A stretch of DNA of 54,619 bases, from assembly GCF_000739575.1 (NCBI RefSeq), contig NZ_BBJO01000011.1, positions 1 to 54,619 of the forward strand, read 5' to 3'. Both the position numbers and the translations under genes were made by a program. Shown here piece by piece: positions 28,783 to 37,473 of this stretch. The stretch is from Halobellus rufus (lineage in GTDB: Archaea > Halobacteriota > Halobacteria > Halobacteriales > Haloferacaceae). Numbering within the stretch: the first letter of the stretch is position 1; every line of letters starts with the position of its first letter. The notes under the pieces are model-generated. The model saw only the letters and a program-made list of their open reading frames with translations. It was not told the DNA's origin and did no database searches.

Positions 28783-28941
28783 CTACTTGCGGTCTCGGAG
28801 CTGATCGATCCGCGCTTCGAGGTCGTCGATCGCGTCTCGGACCTCCTGTCGCGCCTTCTCGCTCATCTCCTCGGCGTCGTCCGCCGCGTCTTCGAACGTC
28901 TGTCGCACGCGCTCTACGGCTTCGGAGGTTTTGTCGCTCAT
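28783..28941 (-). CDS. Short coiled-coil protein
   Basis: A 52-residue ORF, ATG at 28941 to TAG at 28783. The product is almost entirely helical with heptad spacing (VERVRQTFEDAADDAEEM, then IDDLEARIDQLRDRK) and strongly charged, so a coiled coil is likely. It sits on the opposite strand to larC with 23 bases between stops. Function is unknown. Confidence 0.55.
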   Translation of the reverse strand: MSDKTSEAVERVRQTFEDAADDAEEMSEKARQEVRDAIDDLEARIDQLRDRK

Positions 28942-29087
28942 ACGGGTCCGCGTACGCCGCCCACGGACCTAAAAGTACGGCCGCTACCCCCGTCTCGCTC
29001 CCGACCGCTCGTTCCCGGCCGCTAGACCCTCTCGCTGTGGTCGCCGTCCTGTGAGCGCCGTAGCGGGAGTCGACGGCGGGATGCACG

Positions 29088-29879
29088 TCAGTCCACTTCC
29101 CGATCGGCGTCGTTCGGCCCGTCGCGCGCCCGGTGCGTTTCGAGGGCCTCGTCGACCGTGAGTTCGCCGGCCGCGACCCGCCGGGCGAGCCCCTCGTCGA
29201 TCGTCCGGCCGTCCGCAGACTGACGGCGCGAGCGGTCCTTGATCCGCTGGAGTTCGCCCGCGGTCGGTTCGACGGTCCGCGAGTCGATCGCCTCCCCGGA
29301 GAGCCGCGCGATGTTGACCGCCGCGAGCACGTCGCCCATCCCGCGCGCGCCGGTGCCGAGATACGGCGTCGTCCCCGTCTCGTCGACGATCTCGACCGCG
29401 ACCTCGTCGAGGTCGTTGATCAACTGCGAGCCCTGCAACCGCGCGCCGTCGCCGATCCGCACGAGCGGGTCGGGCGCGTCCGCGACCTCCCGGCGGATCG
29501 TCTCGACCGCGTCGGCCAAGGGGACCTGAAACGCGGAGACGATCGTCTCGCCGTTGAGCACGGCGATCCCGGGCCGCACGCCGGGGTCGACGCCGACGAC
29601 GGTCCGTCCGCCGCCACCGCGGAGGATCGCGACAGCCTCTTCGACCGCTCTGCGGGCCTCCTCGGCGGTCGCGACGACCGTTTCGACGCCCGCGGGCGGT
29701 GACCCGGCCGTCGTCCCCGCCCCGTCGAACGCCTCGTCGGTCGACGAGCGGATCACTACCCGCGTCCCCTCGGGGAGTTCCTCGCCGGGTTCCCGCGTGG
29801 TGAAAGCGACTCCGCGGTCCCGCAGTTCGTCGACGACGTCGTGGTACAGCTCGAAGTCGTCGGTCGCGACGACGATCAC
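29088..29879 (-). CDS. RuvC/RNase H-fold-like conserved protein
   Basis: A 263-residue protein. Residues 1-90 resemble a Rossmann-like N-terminal domain (VVATDDFELYHDVVDELRDRG). The central VVGVDPGVRPGIAVLNGE is the pattern of the first strands of RuvC-type RNase H folds, with the catalytic-type Asp in VDPG. Later acidic residues (RIGDGARL, NDLDEVAVEIVDE) could complete an active site. The C-terminus is helical and acidic. It begins with GTG. It is divergent from radB, a recombination protein, which agrees with a DNA-related role but does not prove it. Confidence 0.6.
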   Translation of the reverse strand: MIVVATDDFELYHDVVDELRDRGVAFTTREPGEELPEGTRVVIRSSTDEAFDGAGTTAGSPPAGVETVVATAEEARRAVEEAVAILRGGGGRTVVGVDPGVRPGIAVLNGETIVSAFQVPLADAVETIRREVADAPDPLVRIGDGARLQGSQLINDLDEVAVEIVDETGTTPYLGTGARGMGDVLAAVNIARLSGEAIDSRTVEPTAGELQRIKDRSRRQSADGRTIDEGLARRVAAGELTVDEALETHRARDGPNDADREVD

Positions 29880-30013
29880 TGACGGACCTTGCGCCGTCTC
29901 GATATAAAAGGTGTCGCGAGGGCGATCGAGCCGAGCGTCGCGTCGGACTCACCAGCGCTCAGCGGGTGCTCGCGACCGGGGGGTTTTTCGCCGATGCCGA
30001 CCGAGACCCCGGC

Positions 30014-30709
30014 GTGTCCGACGCACTCACCACGGGGTGTCGCTCGCTCGACGAGCTGCTGGGCGGGGGCTTCGAGCGCGGCACCGTCACGCAACTCTAC
30101 GGGCCGCCGGCCGCCGGGAAGACGAACCTCGCGCTCTCGGCGGCCGTCTCGGTCGCGGCCGACGGCGGGACGGCGGTCTACATCGACACCGAGGGGCTCT
30201 CAGTCGATCGATTCCGTCAGCTCGCGGAGGCCGCCGCGGGCGGGGAGCAGTCGATCGAAGACGTCACCTCCCGGCTCGTCGTCTCCGAGGCGCACGACTT
30301 CGAGGAGCAGGAGGAGGCCGTCCGCGACGCCGAGGAGTTCGCCGACCACGCGGAGCTGATCGTCCTCGACAGCGCGACCGGCTTCTACCGGCTCGAACGG
30401 ACCGGTGACGGCGACGCCGGCGAGTCGCTCCGCCGCGTCGCTCGTCAGGTGACGCACCTGCTCTCGCTGGCACGGAAACACGACCTCGCGATCGTCATCA
30501 CGAACCAGGTGTTCACCGATCCCGACAGCGACCGCTCGCGGGCGCTCGGCGGGCACACGCTGGAACACTGGACGGGCGCGGTCGTCCGCCTCGACCGCTT
30601 CCGGGGCGGCAACAGGCGCGCGACGCTGGAGAAACACCGGTCGAAACCGGCCGGCGAGTCGGCGACGTTCGAGATCACCGGAGACGGGCTCGCCGACGTC
30701 GACATCTGA
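30014..30709 (+). CDS. radB: DNA repair and recombination protein RadB
   Basis: A RecA-family mediator that helps RadA in homologous recombination. The 231-residue protein has only the ATPase core: Walker A GPPAAGKT near residue 33 and Walker B ELIVLDSATGF, and it lacks the N-terminal helix-hairpin-helix of RadA, as expected for RadB. The start is GTG 30014 (VSDALTTGCRSLDELLGGG). An earlier in-frame GTG at 29966 adds 16 residues and lacks support. Confidence 0.93.
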   Translation: MSDALTTGCRSLDELLGGGFERGTVTQLYGPPAAGKTNLALSAAVSVAADGGTAVYIDTEGLSVDRFRQLAEAAAGGEQSIEDVTSRLVVSEAHDFEEQEEAVRDAEEFADHAELIVLDSATGFYRLERTGDGDAGESLRRVARQVTHLLSLARKHDLAIVITNQVFTDPDSDRSRALGGHTLEHWTGAVVRLDRFRGGNRRATLEKHRSKPAGESATFEITGDGLADVDI

Positions 30710-30727
30710 GTCCGAAAGAAGTCGACC

Positions 30728-31873
30728 TTAGAGTTCGCCGAGCTTCCGGATGAGCTGGCCGCGGTACTTCTCGTCGGCGTTGAGTCCCTTCAGTTCGAGG
30801 ACGTTGCGTTCGAGCTTGTCGAGCGCGACGTGGAAGGCGTGCTCCGCGCCGTAGCCCTCGCCGCTGCCGGCGATCTGGCCGTGACTGGTACGCAGGCGGA
30901 TCTGACACTGGATCAGCGGCGTGCCGCGGAGCTTCTCCTTGTGCTCGTGGAAGCGGACGTGCGCGTGCAGCACCTGCATCTGCTGGTACTTGTCGACGAC
31001 GGAGGTGATCGACTCGACGACCTCCTGTCGCGTGAGCGTCTCCAGCAGGCTGACGTTGGTGATCTGGACGTCCATACTCTCCTCCTCGGTGAACGTCAGC
31101 GCGCGAAGGACGTCGGTCTTCGTCACGATCCCCTGCACTTCGGCGTCGCTCTCGGTCGACGTCACCACGAGCCCGGAGATGTCGTTCTCGAACATCCGTT
31201 CGACCGCCTCGTCGACGGTCTCGGCGGGCGTCGCCGTGACGACCGGCGAGGACATCAGGTCGTAGACGGGCAGGTCCAACATCCGATCGAGGTCGCCGCG
31301 TCGGTCGCCGCGCCCCTGTCGGGTGTCGTCGCGGACGACGAAGTCGACGAGGTCGTGCGTCGTGACGATGCCCGTGAGCTTGCCGCTGTCGTCGTCGACG
31401 ACCGGCAGCCGGGAGATGCCGTGCTCGCGGAGCTTGTTGATCGCCTGTCCGACGTGGGACTTCTCGCTGACGCTGACGATGTCCTCAGATTGGATGTCTC
31501 CGACGGAGATCGCATCCAAGTTGTCGAGGACGGCGTCGAGGATGGTGTCGCTGCTGATGACGCCGTAGAGCTTCTCGCCCTCGAACACCGGCGCGACGTT
31601 CACGTCGCCCTCGACGAGCATCCGCGCGGTCTCGCGGACGTCCTCGTGGCGGTCCACCCGCGGCGCCGACTTCATCACGACGGAGGCTTTCGTGTCGTCC
31701 TCCATCCGGGACCGGACGAGCTGTTTCTCGCCGATGATGCCGACGTACTCACCCTCCTCGGTGACGACGATTCCCCGGGGGTTCTCGCGCTCGAAGATGG
31801 CGCGAATCTTCCCAAGGCGCTTGTCGACGTCGACTTCGACGAAATCAGGAGTGGCAATATCAGTAATATCCAT
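30728..31873 (-). CDS. CBS-domain protein with HPF/RaiA-like C-terminal domain
   Basis: A 381-residue protein with two Bateman modules, i.e. four CBS motifs, over about residues 1-265 (for example FVEVDVDKRLGKIRAIFE, SKSHVGQAINKLREHG-like repeats and VVTATPAETVDEAVERMFEND). CBS pairs bind adenine nucleotides. The last 110 residues (VQITNVSLLETLTRQEVVESI and later EHAFHVALDKLERNVLELKG) resemble the ribosome-hibernation HPF/RaiA (S30AE) fold. A nucleotide-sensing ribosome hibernation factor is a reasonable inference. It is convergent with radB (18 bases). Confidence 0.72.
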   Translation of the reverse strand: MDITDIATPDFVEVDVDKRLGKIRAIFERENPRGIVVTEEGEYVGIIGEKQLVRSRMEDDTKASVVMKSAPRVDRHEDVRETARMLVEGDVNVAPVFEGEKLYGVISSDTILDAVLDNLDAISVGDIQSEDIVSVSEKSHVGQAINKLREHGISRLPVVDDDSGKLTGIVTTHDLVDFVVRDDTRQGRGDRRGDLDRMLDLPVYDLMSSPVVTATPAETVDEAVERMFENDISGLVVTSTESDAEVQGIVTKTDVLRALTFTEEESMDVQITNVSLLETLTRQEVVESITSVVDKYQQMQVLHAHVRFHEHKEKLRGTPLIQCQIRLRTSHGQIAGSGEGYGAEHAFHVALDKLERNVLELKGLNADEKYRGQLIRKLGEL

Positions 31874-31998
31874 AGTTGTAGTCGCCTCCAGTCGGTGATA
31901 CGCCGGCTGCCGTCTTGAAACTTCGTCCCGTTCTCAGCGCCTTGGCGGCGGCGAAGGCGTCCGAGCGGACCTGTCGGTCAGGCGACTCGCGACGACGT

Positions 31999-32724
31999 TC
32001 AGTCGTCGGCCCGGGCGTTGAACTGCTCGGCGGGCAGTCTGAGCTCCGCCAGCCCCGGCAGCTTCTCGATGTTGAACACGACTTTCAGATCGTCCGTGAC
32101 CGGTTCGCCGATGCAGGACAGCCGGATGCCCTGCGCTTTCATCTCGTCTGTCAGGATGGTGCTCACCGGCATCTCGACCTCGCCCTCGACGACGGCGACG
32201 GCGCAGTTCGCACACGCGCCGCCGCGGCAGGCGTAGGGCCACGAGAACCCGTACCGCTCGGCCGCCTCCAGGAGCGTCTCCCGTTCGTCGACGACGAGGA
32301 GGCCGTGCGTGTCGACACCGAGGTCGGCAGCGGCGGCCTTCTCGAAGAGGTCCTCGTCGGTGAGCTCCCAGCCGTGCGCCTCGACCGCCTCGTAGTCGAG
32401 GTATTCGACGGTCGGACCGAGCGCGTCCTCGTCCTCCTCCTCGGGTTCCTCGGCCGCGGATCGATCCGCAGCGGACGCGTCGTCTCGGACGGTCCCGTTT
32501 CGCGCGGCGGACGTCCCCGGCTCCCCGTCTGACGCGCTCGCCTCGAACGTCGACGGGTCGCGTCCGGCGGCGATGTGCTCGTAGGCGCGTCGGACGCGCT
32601 CGAACTCCGCGAGCGACCCGCCGTGGTCCGGGTGGGCCTCCTTCACCCGGCGGCGGTACGCCCGCACGACCGCGTCCTCGTCGGCGTCGGCGTCGATTCC
32701 CAGTACGTCGTACGGCGACTCCAC
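31999..32724 (-). CDS. J-domain / halobacterial [2Fe-2S] ferredoxin fusion
   Basis: A 241-residue fusion. Residues 1-60 are a J domain with HPD at 31-33. A charged, low-complexity linker (about 61-103) leads to a halobacterial-type plant ferredoxin domain (105-241). The cluster ligands are C166-x4-C171-x2-C174 and C204 (ACRGGACANC, LSCIG). The J domain may recruit DnaK to the ferredoxin, or assist cluster assembly; that is inference. It starts at GTG 32724. It stands alone on the minus strand between the CBS/HPF gene and the MBL hydrolase. Confidence 0.88.
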   Translation of the reverse strand: MESPYDVLGIDADADEDAVVRAYRRRVKEAHPDHGGSLAEFERVRRAYEHIAAGRDPSTFEASASDGEPGTSAARNGTVRDDASAADRSAAEEPEEEDEDALGPTVEYLDYEAVEAHGWELTDEDLFEKAAAADLGVDTHGLLVVDERETLLEAAERYGFSWPYACRGGACANCAVAVVEGEVEMPVSTILTDEMKAQGIRLSCIGEPVTDDLKVVFNIEKLPGLAELRLPAEQFNARADD

Positions 32725-32849
32725 GCGCGGGTCTTAGGAGATGACGGGGTTAAGTCCTCTCTCTCTGCCACGAGCCGAGAACGACCGCGGAGACCGGTCG
32801 CGTGCGGCGGATCGGTCGGCTTGCGGCCAAGCGGTTGTCCTGCGACGGG

Positions 32850-33482
32850 TCAGTTCGGCTCGGGGAAGTCGACGTAGGCAGCCAGCCGTTCGCGCGCGTG
32901 CTCCGTGACCGACGACCCGTGGAACACGAGCGCGACGTCGAAGTCGTACTCGAGCAGGTCGCGCAACCGCAACTCCCCCTCGTGGACGTCCTCGGAGAAC
33001 GCCGCCGGCGGCGGGACGAGATACCCCGCGGGAAGGCCGCGGCGGTCGGAGCCGAACGCCGCATCGCCCAGCACGGCGACGCCCCGGCGTTCGTCCACCA
33101 GCGCGTGGTTGTCCGCGCGGTGTCCCGGGAGGTGGACGGGGACGAAGTCGCCGATCGGCGTGCCCTCGGTGTAGCGGTGGTCCGGTTCGTTGCGCAGACC
33201 GCCGACGTCCGTCTGCTCCGGGACCCACGTTTCGAGGTCGAAGGCGTCGACGACCGCGTCGAAACCGCCGACGTGGTCGTGATCGCCGTGGGTGATGAGG
33301 AGCCGTTCCGGGTCGACGCCGACCTCGTCGACGGCGTCGACGATCCGATCGATTCCATCTCCGAGGCCGGTGTCGACGAGCGTCGGCGTCTCGCCGTCGA
33401 AGAGGTACACTCGGAACCGACCGCCGTCGGGCCGCGTCTGCGTCGTGATGTCGTACACGCCTGGGACGACTTCGTCGATCAT
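32850..33482 (-). CDS. MBL-fold metallo-hydrolase
   Basis: A 210-residue metallo-beta-lactamase-fold protein of the glyoxalase II-like group. The signature reads THGDHDHVGG at 64-73: His65, Asp67, His68, Asp69, His70. The second metal histidine of the usual HxHxDH is Asp67, as in subfamilies with HxDxDH. LPGHRADNHAL supplies the next metal His, and VLGDAAFGSD the bridging Asp. The final metal His is in LVFHGSS. Substrate unknown. The ATG at 33482 lies 168 bases beyond the tRNA. Confidence 0.88.
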   Translation of the reverse strand: MIDEVVPGVYDITTQTRPDGGRFRVYLFDGETPTLVDTGLGDGIDRIVDAVDEVGVDPERLLITHGDHDHVGGFDAVVDAFDLETWVPEQTDVGGLRNEPDHRYTEGTPIGDFVPVHLPGHRADNHALVDERRGVAVLGDAAFGSDRRGLPAGYLVPPPAAFSEDVHEGELRLRDLLEYDFDVALVFHGSSVTEHARERLAAYVDFPEPN

Positions 33483-33649
33483 ACCGGGGGTGCGGTCGCT
33501 CGCGAATTAGTGGTTCGGGTCGAACGTGCGTGACGCGAAGTGTCTGCCGTCTCGTCTCTCTCGCCGTCTGGTTTGTGACTGTCCCGGCGTTCGCGAAACG
33601 CACCGAGACGGCGGAGTCACTCGAACTGTCGATCGCTTCGAGAAGAAAG

Positions 33650-33724
33650 TGGGTTGGGGCGAATTTGAATCGCCGGCCTCCTCCATGTCAAGGAGGTGTC
33701 ATAACCAGACTAGACCACCAACCC
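33650..33724 (-). tRNA. tRNA-Val (anticodon GAC)
   Basis: Read on the minus strand, all four arms form. The acceptor stem is GGGTTGG/CCAACCC with discriminator A. The anticodon stem is CCTCC/GGAGG around the loop TTGACAT (anticodon GAC). The T-arm is GGCGA/TCGCC around the loop TTCAAAT. Length is 75 with no intron and no encoded CCA. GAC decodes GUC and GUU valine codons, GUC being dominant in this genome. I see no integrase or truncated tRNA copy beside it. Confidence 0.95.
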
Positions 33725-33929
33725 GTCTGATCTGCTCACGTCGCGCCCATCTGAGCGCATTACTTCGTTTCCCGGGGACGTAATTGAAGGTTTCGTTTCG
33801 GGAACGGACGGTGCCGTCGTTCGATTTTCGCGCGCTGGCGACGCCTCGTGGCGGCGTTGCGGTTCGGCGTCATCGCACGCCAGCGGATCCCGCGTGGGAG
33901 ATAGATCGACCACTGGCCGCTCCGACAGT

Positions 33930-33936
33930 CTTATAC
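33930..33936 (+). promoter_or_regulatory. TATA box of the trpDFEG operon
   Basis: CTTATAC lies about 45 bases before the trpD ATG, predicting a start of transcription near 33958 and a leader of about 20 bases. Confidence 0.5.
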
Positions 33937-33940
33937 TGAT

Positions 33941-33968
33941 GAACGAAGTTGTTCACTACAACACGAAC
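33941..33968 (+). promoter_or_regulatory. Candidate operator: overlapping inverted repeats at trp promoter
   Basis: Three overlapping half-sites stand between the TATA box and trpD. GAAC(N6)GTTC is at 33941-33954, GTTGT(N5)ACAAC at 33948-33962, and GTTC(N10)GAAC at 33951-33968. They fall on the predicted transcription start, where a repressor would block initiation. No regulator binding is known for this sequence. Confidence 0.35.
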
Positions 33969-33978
33969 ACGTACATTT

Positions 33979-35010
33979 ATGACCACGATGACACTCCAAG
34001 ATTACATCGAACGAGCGGCCGGCGGCGAGGACCTGACGCAAGAAGAGTCACGCGAGGCGGCCGGTCTCGTCTTCGAGGACGCGACGGAGGCGCAGATCGG
34101 CGCGCTGCTCGCGGCGCTGCGCGCGAAAGGGGAGACCGAGACCGAGATCGCGGGGTTCGCGCAGGGGATGCGCGACGCCGCCCGGACGATCGAACCGGAC
34201 CGCGCCCCGCTCGTCGACACCTGCGGGACCGGCGGCGACGACTACAACACGATCAACGTCTCGACGACGAGCGCGATCGTCGCCGCGGGGGCGGGCGCGG
34301 CGGTCGCGAAGCACGGCAACTACTCGGTGTCCTCGTCCTCGGGGAGCGCGGACGTGCTGGAGGTCGCCGGGGCCGACGTCGAGGCCGAACCGCCGGCCGT
34401 CGAGGCCGCCATCGAGCGCGACGGGATCGGCTTCATGCTCGCGCCGGTGTTCCACCCGGCGATGAAGGCCGTCATCGGCCCGCGGAAGGAACTGGGGATG
34501 CGGACGATCTTCAACGTGCTCGGGCCGCTGACGAATCCCGCGGGCGCGGACGCGCAGGTCGTCGGCGTCTACGACGAGGACCTCGTTCCAATCCTCGCGC
34601 GGGCACTCTCGCACATGTCCGTCGACCGCGCGCTCGTCGTCCACGGCTCCGGGATGGATGAGATCGCGCTGCACGACGAGACCGCCGTCGCCGAGGTCCA
34701 CGGCGACGAGATCGAGGAGTACACGATCACGCCCGAGTCGATCGGGCTCGATAGCGCGCCGATCGACGCCGTCGCGGGCGGGAGCCCCGAGGAGAACGCG
34801 GCCGACCTCCGCGGCATCGTGACGGGCGATGTCACCGGCCCGAAGCGGGACATCATCCTCGCGAACGCCGGAGCGGCGATCTACGTCGCCGGCATCGCCG
34901 ACAGCGTCGAGTCGGGCGTCGAGGCGGCCGCGAACGCGATCGACGAGGGCGACGCGACGGCAACGTTCGAGGCGCTCTGCGAACCGCTCGACGCCGCGGT
35001 GGAGCGCTGA
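33979..35010 (+). CDS. trpD: Anthranilate phosphoribosyltransferase
   Basis: Transfers phosphoribosyl from PRPP to anthranilate, second step of tryptophan synthesis. It has the canonical PRPP-binding loop DTCGTGGDDYNTINVST, and KHGNYSVSSSSGSADVLE for anthranilate and phosphate binding. An N-terminal helical domain precedes the core. The ATG at 33979 fits the promoter; a second ATG at 33988 is also possible. It is the first gene of trpDFEG, followed after one base by trpF. Confidence 0.96.
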   Translation: MTTMTLQDYIERAAGGEDLTQEESREAAGLVFEDATEAQIGALLAALRAKGETETEIAGFAQGMRDAARTIEPDRAPLVDTCGTGGDDYNTINVSTTSAIVAAGAGAAVAKHGNYSVSSSSGSADVLEVAGADVEAEPPAVEAAIERDGIGFMLAPVFHPAMKAVIGPRKELGMRTIFNVLGPLTNPAGADAQVVGVYDEDLVPILARALSHMSVDRALVVHGSGMDEIALHDETAVAEVHGDEIEEYTITPESIGLDSAPIDAVAGGSPEENAADLRGIVTGDVTGPKRDIILANAGAAIYVAGIADSVESGVEAAANAIDEGDATATFEALCEPLDAAVER

Positions 35011-35011
35011 G

Positions 35012-35710
35012 ATGGTTCGGGTGAAAGTCTGCGGCGTGACGAACGAGGCGGACCTCCGCGCTGTCGAGCGGGCGGGGGCCGACGCGGTCGGCGCGATCGC
35101 CGAGGTGCCGGTCGACACGCCGCGGGAGGTCTCGCTCGACGACGCCGCGGCGCTCTTCGACGCCGCGCCGCCGTTTCTCACGACGACGCTCGTCACGATG
35201 CCGGAGACGGTCGCCGAGGCCGTTTCGGCGGCCGAGCGAGTCGCGCCCGACGCGCTCCAGTTACACGGGGAGTTCTCCGCGGCCGGACTCGAAACGATCC
35301 GCGAGCGCGTCACTGCGGATCTCGTCGCCGTCGTCGACGCGGCCGATCCGGAGCGCGCCCGCGCCGTCGCCCCGGCCGTCGACGCCGTGCTCGTCGACTC
35401 CGTCGACGACGAGGGCGCGGGTGGGACCGGCAAGACCCACGACTGGGAGGCGACCGCCGCGGTCGCCGCGACGCTCGACGCGCCGGTGATCCTCGCGGGA
35501 GGACTGACGCCCGACAACGTCGCCGAGGCGGTGGAGACGGTCCGCCCCTACGCCGTCGACGTCGCGAGCGGCGTCGAGTCGACGGGCGGGGAGAAGGACC
35601 ACGAGGCCGTCCGCGCGTTCGTCGCGAACGCCGTTGCCGCGGCCGACACGGCCAGCGAACTGGACGACGAGGGCGACGCGACGGCGACGTTCGAGGAGGT
35701 CTCGTCGTGA
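35012..35710 (+). CDS. trpF: Phosphoribosylanthranilate isomerase
   Basis: Amadori isomerase that converts PRA to CdRP, third step of tryptophan synthesis. The 232-residue TIM barrel opens with VKVCGVTNEADLRA (general base Cys in KVCGVT) and ends with ILAGGLTPDNVAEAV and DVASGVES, the phosphate-binding loops. The acidic tail after about residue 215 is a haloarchaeal extension. It starts one base after trpD and overlaps trpE by four bases (GTGA). Confidence 0.95.
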   Translation: MVRVKVCGVTNEADLRAVERAGADAVGAIAEVPVDTPREVSLDDAAALFDAAPPFLTTTLVTMPETVAEAVSAAERVAPDALQLHGEFSAAGLETIRERVTADLVAVVDAADPERARAVAPAVDAVLVDSVDDEGAGGTGKTHDWEATAAVAATLDAPVILAGGLTPDNVAEAVETVRPYAVDVASGVESTGGEKDHEAVRAFVANAVAAADTASELDDEGDATATFEEVSS

Positions 35711-37473
35711 GCGACGAGCGCGAGGCTGAGTCGGGCGAACCCGCGGCGAACGACACCCCGCTCTCGCAGTCGCGGGAATCGTTCGTCGCGGACGTCGCGG
35801 CGGCGACCGACGCGCAGGACGGCCCGGTCGTCGCGCACGTCACGGCCGACCTGCCGGACGTGACGCCGATGACCGCCTACGCCGCCCTGTCGGACCGGAG
35901 CGACTACGGGTTCCTGCTCGAGAGCGCCGAGAAGACGGCTTCCAGCGACCCCGCGGGCGCGTTCGCACCCGATCACGTGACGGCCGATCGGCACGCGCGC
36001 TTCTCGTTCGTCGGGTACGACCCCGACGCCGTCATCACGGTCGATCCAGACGGCGTCGACGTCGAGCGCCTCGGCGGCCGCGCGGCCGAGTACGTCGACG
36101 TCGACACGACGGACGCCGACGGGGAGCGAGACGTCCTCGACCGGCTCCGCGACGCGTTCCCCGAGCTGCCGCGCGTCGGCTTCCCCGAGGAGGAGCGCCA
36201 GCAGCTCCGCGGTGGGATGGTCGGCTTCTTGGCCTACGAGGCCGTCTACGACCTCTGGCTCTCGGAGGTCGGCGTCGAGCGCCCCGAGACCGACACGCCC
36301 GACGCGCAGTTCGTCCTCACGACGAAGACGCTCTCGTTCGATCACGCACGCGACGCGGCGTCGCTCGTCCTGACGCCCGTCGTCGCCCCCGACGACGACC
36401 CCGGCGACGTCTACGACGAACTCGTCTCGGAGGCCGACGAGGTCGCCGCGACGCTCGCGGACGCGACGCCGCCCGAGACGGGCGGCTTCGTGCGCAGTGG
36501 CGAGTCGGCCGGGCCGAAAGCCGAGTACGAGGCCGCGGTGCGGACGACGAAGGAACACGTCCTCGACGGCGACATCTACCAGGGCGTCATCTCCCGTGTC
36601 CGCGAGCTGTACGGGGAGGTCGACCCGCTCGGCCTCTACGAGGCGCTGCGGGAGATCAACCCCTCGCCGTATATGTACGTCCTCCGGCACGACGACCGCC
36701 ACATCGTCGGCGCGAGCCCCGAGACGCTGGTCTCGGTACGGGGCGACCGCGTCGTCTCGAACCCCATCGCGGGGACGTGCCAGCGCGGGACGAGCCCGGT
36801 CGAGGACCGACGCCTCGCCGGCGAGATGCTCGCGGACGCGAAAGAGCGCGCCGAGCACACGATGCTCGTCGACCTCGCGCGCAACGACGTCCGCCGGGTC
36901 TCCCAGCCCGGCAGCGTCCGCGTCGAGGAGTTCATGAACGTCCTGAAGTACAGCCACGTCCAGCACATCGAATCGACCGTCACGGGCACTCTCGCCCGCG
37001 CGGAGCGTCCGAACGGCGAGTACCCCGACGGTGCGGACGCGTTCGACGCCACCCGGGCGACGTTCCCCGCGGGGACGCTCACCGGCGCGCCGAAGGTCCG
37101 CGCGATGGAGATCGTCGACGACCTCGAACTGGAGCCCAGAGGCGTCTACGGCGGCGGCGTCGGCTACTACTCGTGGTCCGGCGACGCGGACTTCGCGATC
37201 GTCATCCGCACGGCCACGGTCGATCGGAGCGGCGCGGAGGACGTGATCTCGGTGCGGGCGGGCGCCGGTATCGTCGCCGACAGCGACCCGACCGCCGAGT
37301 ACGAGGAGACCGAACAGAAGATGGGGGGCGTTCTCTCGGCGGTCGAGCGGATCGAGCGCGAGGGGGGCGAGACGGCAGACGATAGGGGCGCGTCCGGTGA
37401 GACGCCCGACGAGAGCGACGCGTCCGGCGAGGCTCCGGGCGAGAAACCGCTCTCGGGGGAGGCGTCGCGATGA
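35707..37473 (+). CDS. trpE: Anthranilate synthase component I
   Basis: Uses chorismate and ammonia (from TrpG) to make anthranilate. The 588-residue protein starts at GTG, overlapping trpF. LLES at 70-73 is the tryptophan feedback-inhibition motif. The C-terminal chorismate-binding domain includes IAGTCQRG, VDLARNDVRRVSQPGSV and TFPAGTLTGAPKVRAMEI. The last 40 residues are an Asp/Glu/Ser/Gly-rich tail made of repeats of a DASGE type unit. Its stop overlaps trpG by four bases, which supports coupled synthesis of the two subunits. Confidence 0.96.
   Translation: MSDEREAESGEPAANDTPLSQSRESFVADVAAATDAQDGPVVAHVTADLPDVTPMTAYAALSDRSDYGFLLESAEKTASSDPAGAFAPDHVTADRHARFSFVGYDPDAVITVDPDGVDVERLGGRAAEYVDVDTTDADGERDVLDRLRDAFPELPRVGFPEEERQQLRGGMVGFLAYEAVYDLWLSEVGVERPETDTPDAQFVLTTKTLSFDHARDAASLVLTPVVAPDDDPGDVYDELVSEADEVAATLADATPPETGGFVRSGESAGPKAEYEAAVRTTKEHVLDGDIYQGVISRVRELYGEVDPLGLYEALREINPSPYMYVLRHDDRHIVGASPETLVSVRGDRVVSNPIAGTCQRGTSPVEDRRLAGEMLADAKERAEHTMLVDLARNDVRRVSQPGSVRVEEFMNVLKYSHVQHIESTVTGTLARAERPNGEYPDGADAFDATRATFPAGTLTGAPKVRAMEIVDDLELEPRGVYGGGVGYYSWSGDADFAIVIRTATVDRSGAEDVISVRAGAGIVADSDPTAEYEETEQKMGGVLSAVERIEREGGETADDRGASGETPDESDASGEAPGEKPLSGEASR

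Noticed and set aside
33939..34060. Leader peptide for trp attenuation
   Set aside because: An ATG at 33939 opens a frame before trpD, but it has no Trp codons near its start and runs on out of frame into trpD.
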